NCBI GenBank assembly: GCA_015491275.1
Contig: WFWF01000121.1
Location: 1-6,334 of the forward strand
DNA length: 6,334 nt
Origin: Aquificales bacterium
GTDB lineage: Bacteria > Aquificota > Aquificia > Aquificales > Aquificaceae
Direction: 5' to 3'
The translations under genes were made by a program, and so were the position numbers. Positions within the stretch are counted from its first letter, which is position 1. Every line of letters begins with the position of its first letter. Under the pieces are notes generated by a model. The model saw nothing but the letters and a program-made list of their open reading frames with translations. It searched no databases and was not told where the DNA came from. This document shows, one piece after another, positions 4,999 through 6,334 of the stretch.

Positions 4999-6334
4999 AA
5001 CTTTTATCCTCTTTGTAAGGCTCTATCCTTATTAAAGCATCATCCGGATTTACCTGATCTCCGGGCTTGACAAATATTTTCTTAACAATACCGTCTATAG
5101 GAGCATGTATCTCATTTTCCATCTTCATCGCTTCAACTATTGCTATGGTTTGACCTTTCTCAACAGGCTGATTTTCTTGTACAAGTATTTTTACTACTTT
5201 ACCTGGCATGGGAGTGGTAGCATCTCCCGGTTGAGAAGCCTTGGGAATACCCGTTTCTTCTTCGGAAGCAACCGCACTCGCACCGCCCGAAGGTACAGCC
5301 TCTTTTATCGGGGAAAGCTGAATTTCTTCAAGTCTTCCGTCAATTCTCACATAATATTTCCTCGGCTTTCCCGCTTCAGAATGGGCGCTCACACCCTCAA
5401 CTTTAACCCTGAACTTCTCACCGTGATAGACTATATCAAACTCCACGGGTGCAGCATTGGCAAGGGTGCCAGCGGGAGCTTCGGTAACTTCGGGAAGTTC
5501 CTCAACAGGTTCGGGATGAAGCTCACCCTTTTCCCTCAAAGTAAGAAACTCCTTTGCCTGCATGGGGAACAGTATGTAAAGGAGTATCTCCTCATCCGTG
5601 GGTTCTCTGCCTATTATCTTAAACACTTCTTCTTTTGCTTTGTCCCATTCTTCCTGATCAGCCAAGTCACCCGGTCTTATGGAAAAGTCCGGTTCTTTGC
5701 CCGGTCCTAAAATCTTCTCCGCAAGCTCCTTAGAGATGGGGCCCGGCGGTTTACCGTATTTTCCTTCCACATAATCCCTAACTTCCTTTGTTATGGTTTT
5801 GTACCTCTCGCCAGTTATTACATTCAGGACCGCCTGAACACCCACTATCTGAGATGAGGGGGTAAGAAGGGGAGGATAACCGAGATCCGCCCCAACCCTG
5901 GGTACTTCTTCAAGGGCTTCTTCCATTTTATCAAGGGCGTTAGCCTCCATGAGCTGGGCAACCATGTTTGATATCATACCGCCTGGAATCTTATGTATAA
6001 GAACCTTTGCATTAACACCCGCATATTCTGTTTCATACTTCTTATACTTCTTCTTTATCTTCTTAGCTTCCTCCGCAGCCTCCGCTATCTTTGAAAGATC
6101 AAGTCCTGTATCAAAGGGAGTACCTTGAAGTGCTGCAACTATTGTTTCCGTGGCAGGATGAGAAGAACCAAAGGCTAAGGGTGAAAGTACTGTATCAAGC
6201 ATGTCAACTCCCGCAAGGACCGCCATCATGTGGTTTATGGTAGCCATACCACTCATGTCGTGATTGTGAAGCAGGACAGGTATCTTACCTTCGGTTGCTT
6301 CCTTTAACCCCTTTATTATTTGATAGCATTCAAA
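4991..6334 (-). CDS. cfiA: Biotin-dependent carboxyltransferase subunit with biotinyl domain, partial (probable 2-oxoglutarate carboxylase CfiA)
   Basis: The 3' 447 codons are present; the 5' end lies beyond the window. The open frame runs unbroken to 6334, so the ATG at 6256 is internal. The order is the end of the HMGL-like carboxyltransferase barrel, with LHNHDMSG (zinc-binding His-x-His at visible residues 23 and 25); the conserved second half with HKIPGGM and LLTPSSQIVG (the Thr that moves the proton in pyruvate carboxylase); an acidic, Ala/Pro-rich linker; and a C-terminal biotinyl domain with EAMKMENEIHAPIDG. The biotin lysine is visible residue 404 (codon 5123-5125), 43 residues before the end. 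This is the PycB/OadA/CfiA architecture. In Hydrogenobacter, CfiA with CfiB turns 2-oxoglutarate into oxalosuccinate, using ATP and bicarbonate. CfiA is favoured over pyruvate carboxylase subunit B or oxaloacetate decarboxylase because korAB, which makes its substrate, follows. I put that choice at about 0.6; the family is near certain. Confidence 0.85.
   Translation of the reverse strand, partial: FECYQIIKGLKEATEGKIPVLLHNHDMSGMATINHMMAVLAGVDMLDTVLSPLAFGSSHPATETIVAALQGTPFDTGLDLSKIAEAAEEAKKIKKKYKKYETEYAGVNAKVLIHKIPGGMISNMVAQLMEANALDKMEEALEEVPRVGADLGYPPLLTPSSQIVGVQAVLNVITGERYKTITKEVRDYVEGKYGKPPGPISKELAEKILGPGKEPDFSIRPGDLADQEEWDKAKEEVFKIIGREPTDEEILLYILFPMQAKEFLTLREKGELHPEPVEELPEVTEAPAGTLANAAPVEFDIVYHGEKFRVKVEGVSAHSEAGKPRKYYVRIDGRLEEIQLSPIKEAVPSGGASAVASEEETGIPKASQPGDATTPMPGKVVKILVQENQPVEKGQTIAIVEAMKMENEIHAPIDGIVKKIFVKPGDQVNPDDALIRIEPYKEDKSYQ

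Noticed and set aside
5105..5710. 201-codon plus-strand open frame opposite the biotin carboxyltransferase gene.
   Set aside because: The minus strand carries unmistakable family motifs here. The plus product is rich in Phe, Tyr and Arg without a domain and is a shadow.

Overview
The window looks like chromosome from a thermophilic, autotrophic bacterium of the Aquificales type (Hydrogenobacter/Aquifex relatives). This is an inference. It rests on a two-subunit 2-oxoglutarate:ferredoxin oxidoreductase (korA, korB) beside a biotin-dependent 2-oxoacid carboxylase subunit, on a bacterial AtpZ/AtpI-type membrane protein, on a methylthioadenosine-phosphorylase-family enzyme with a hyperthermophile-like Cys-x-Cys tail, on many ATA and AGG/AGA codons, and on extreme gene compaction. 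No mobile element, CRISPR array, tRNA or rRNA is visible, and no gene-free stretch exceeds 130 bases.

Layout. Bases 43-668 (+) hold a two-gene unit: a 64-residue AtpZ/AtpI-family membrane protein, then an IscU/NifU-N-like protein that keeps only two of the three usual cluster cysteines. Bases 665-1282 (-) hold a pentapeptide-repeat protein made of 32 uninterrupted pentapeptides. Bases 1303-2136 (+) hold an mtnP-family phosphorylase, divergent from the pentapeptide gene with only 20 bases between the two ATGs. Bases 2133-6334 (-) hold, in transcription order, the 3' part of a biotin carboxylase-type carboxyltransferase subunit (probably cfiA), a 129-base spacer with two perfect inverted repeats, korA and korB.

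How the genes work together. In the reductive TCA cycle KorAB makes 2-oxoglutarate from succinyl-CoA and CO2. CfiA, with the biotin carboxylase CfiB (not in the window), then carboxylates 2-oxoglutarate to oxalosuccinate. The minus-strand cluster therefore probably encodes two consecutive CO2-fixing steps. The plus-strand genes belong to other processes: ATP synthase support, Fe-S chemistry and methylthioadenosine salvage.

Main points for a second look: both convergent gene pairs end in a shared TTAA; two plus-strand genes share the same TATAAT-8 nt-ATG start layout, suggesting leaderless mRNAs; the spacer before korA holds two hairpins and a competing pairing; the phosphorylase has Asn where MTA phosphorylases have the adenine-binding Asp; the carboxyltransferase has Met where its relatives have Thr after the zinc-binding His-x-His-Asp; and the pentapeptide protein alternates Phe and aliphatic residues almost perfectly. 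I see no clear undescribed multi-gene system.
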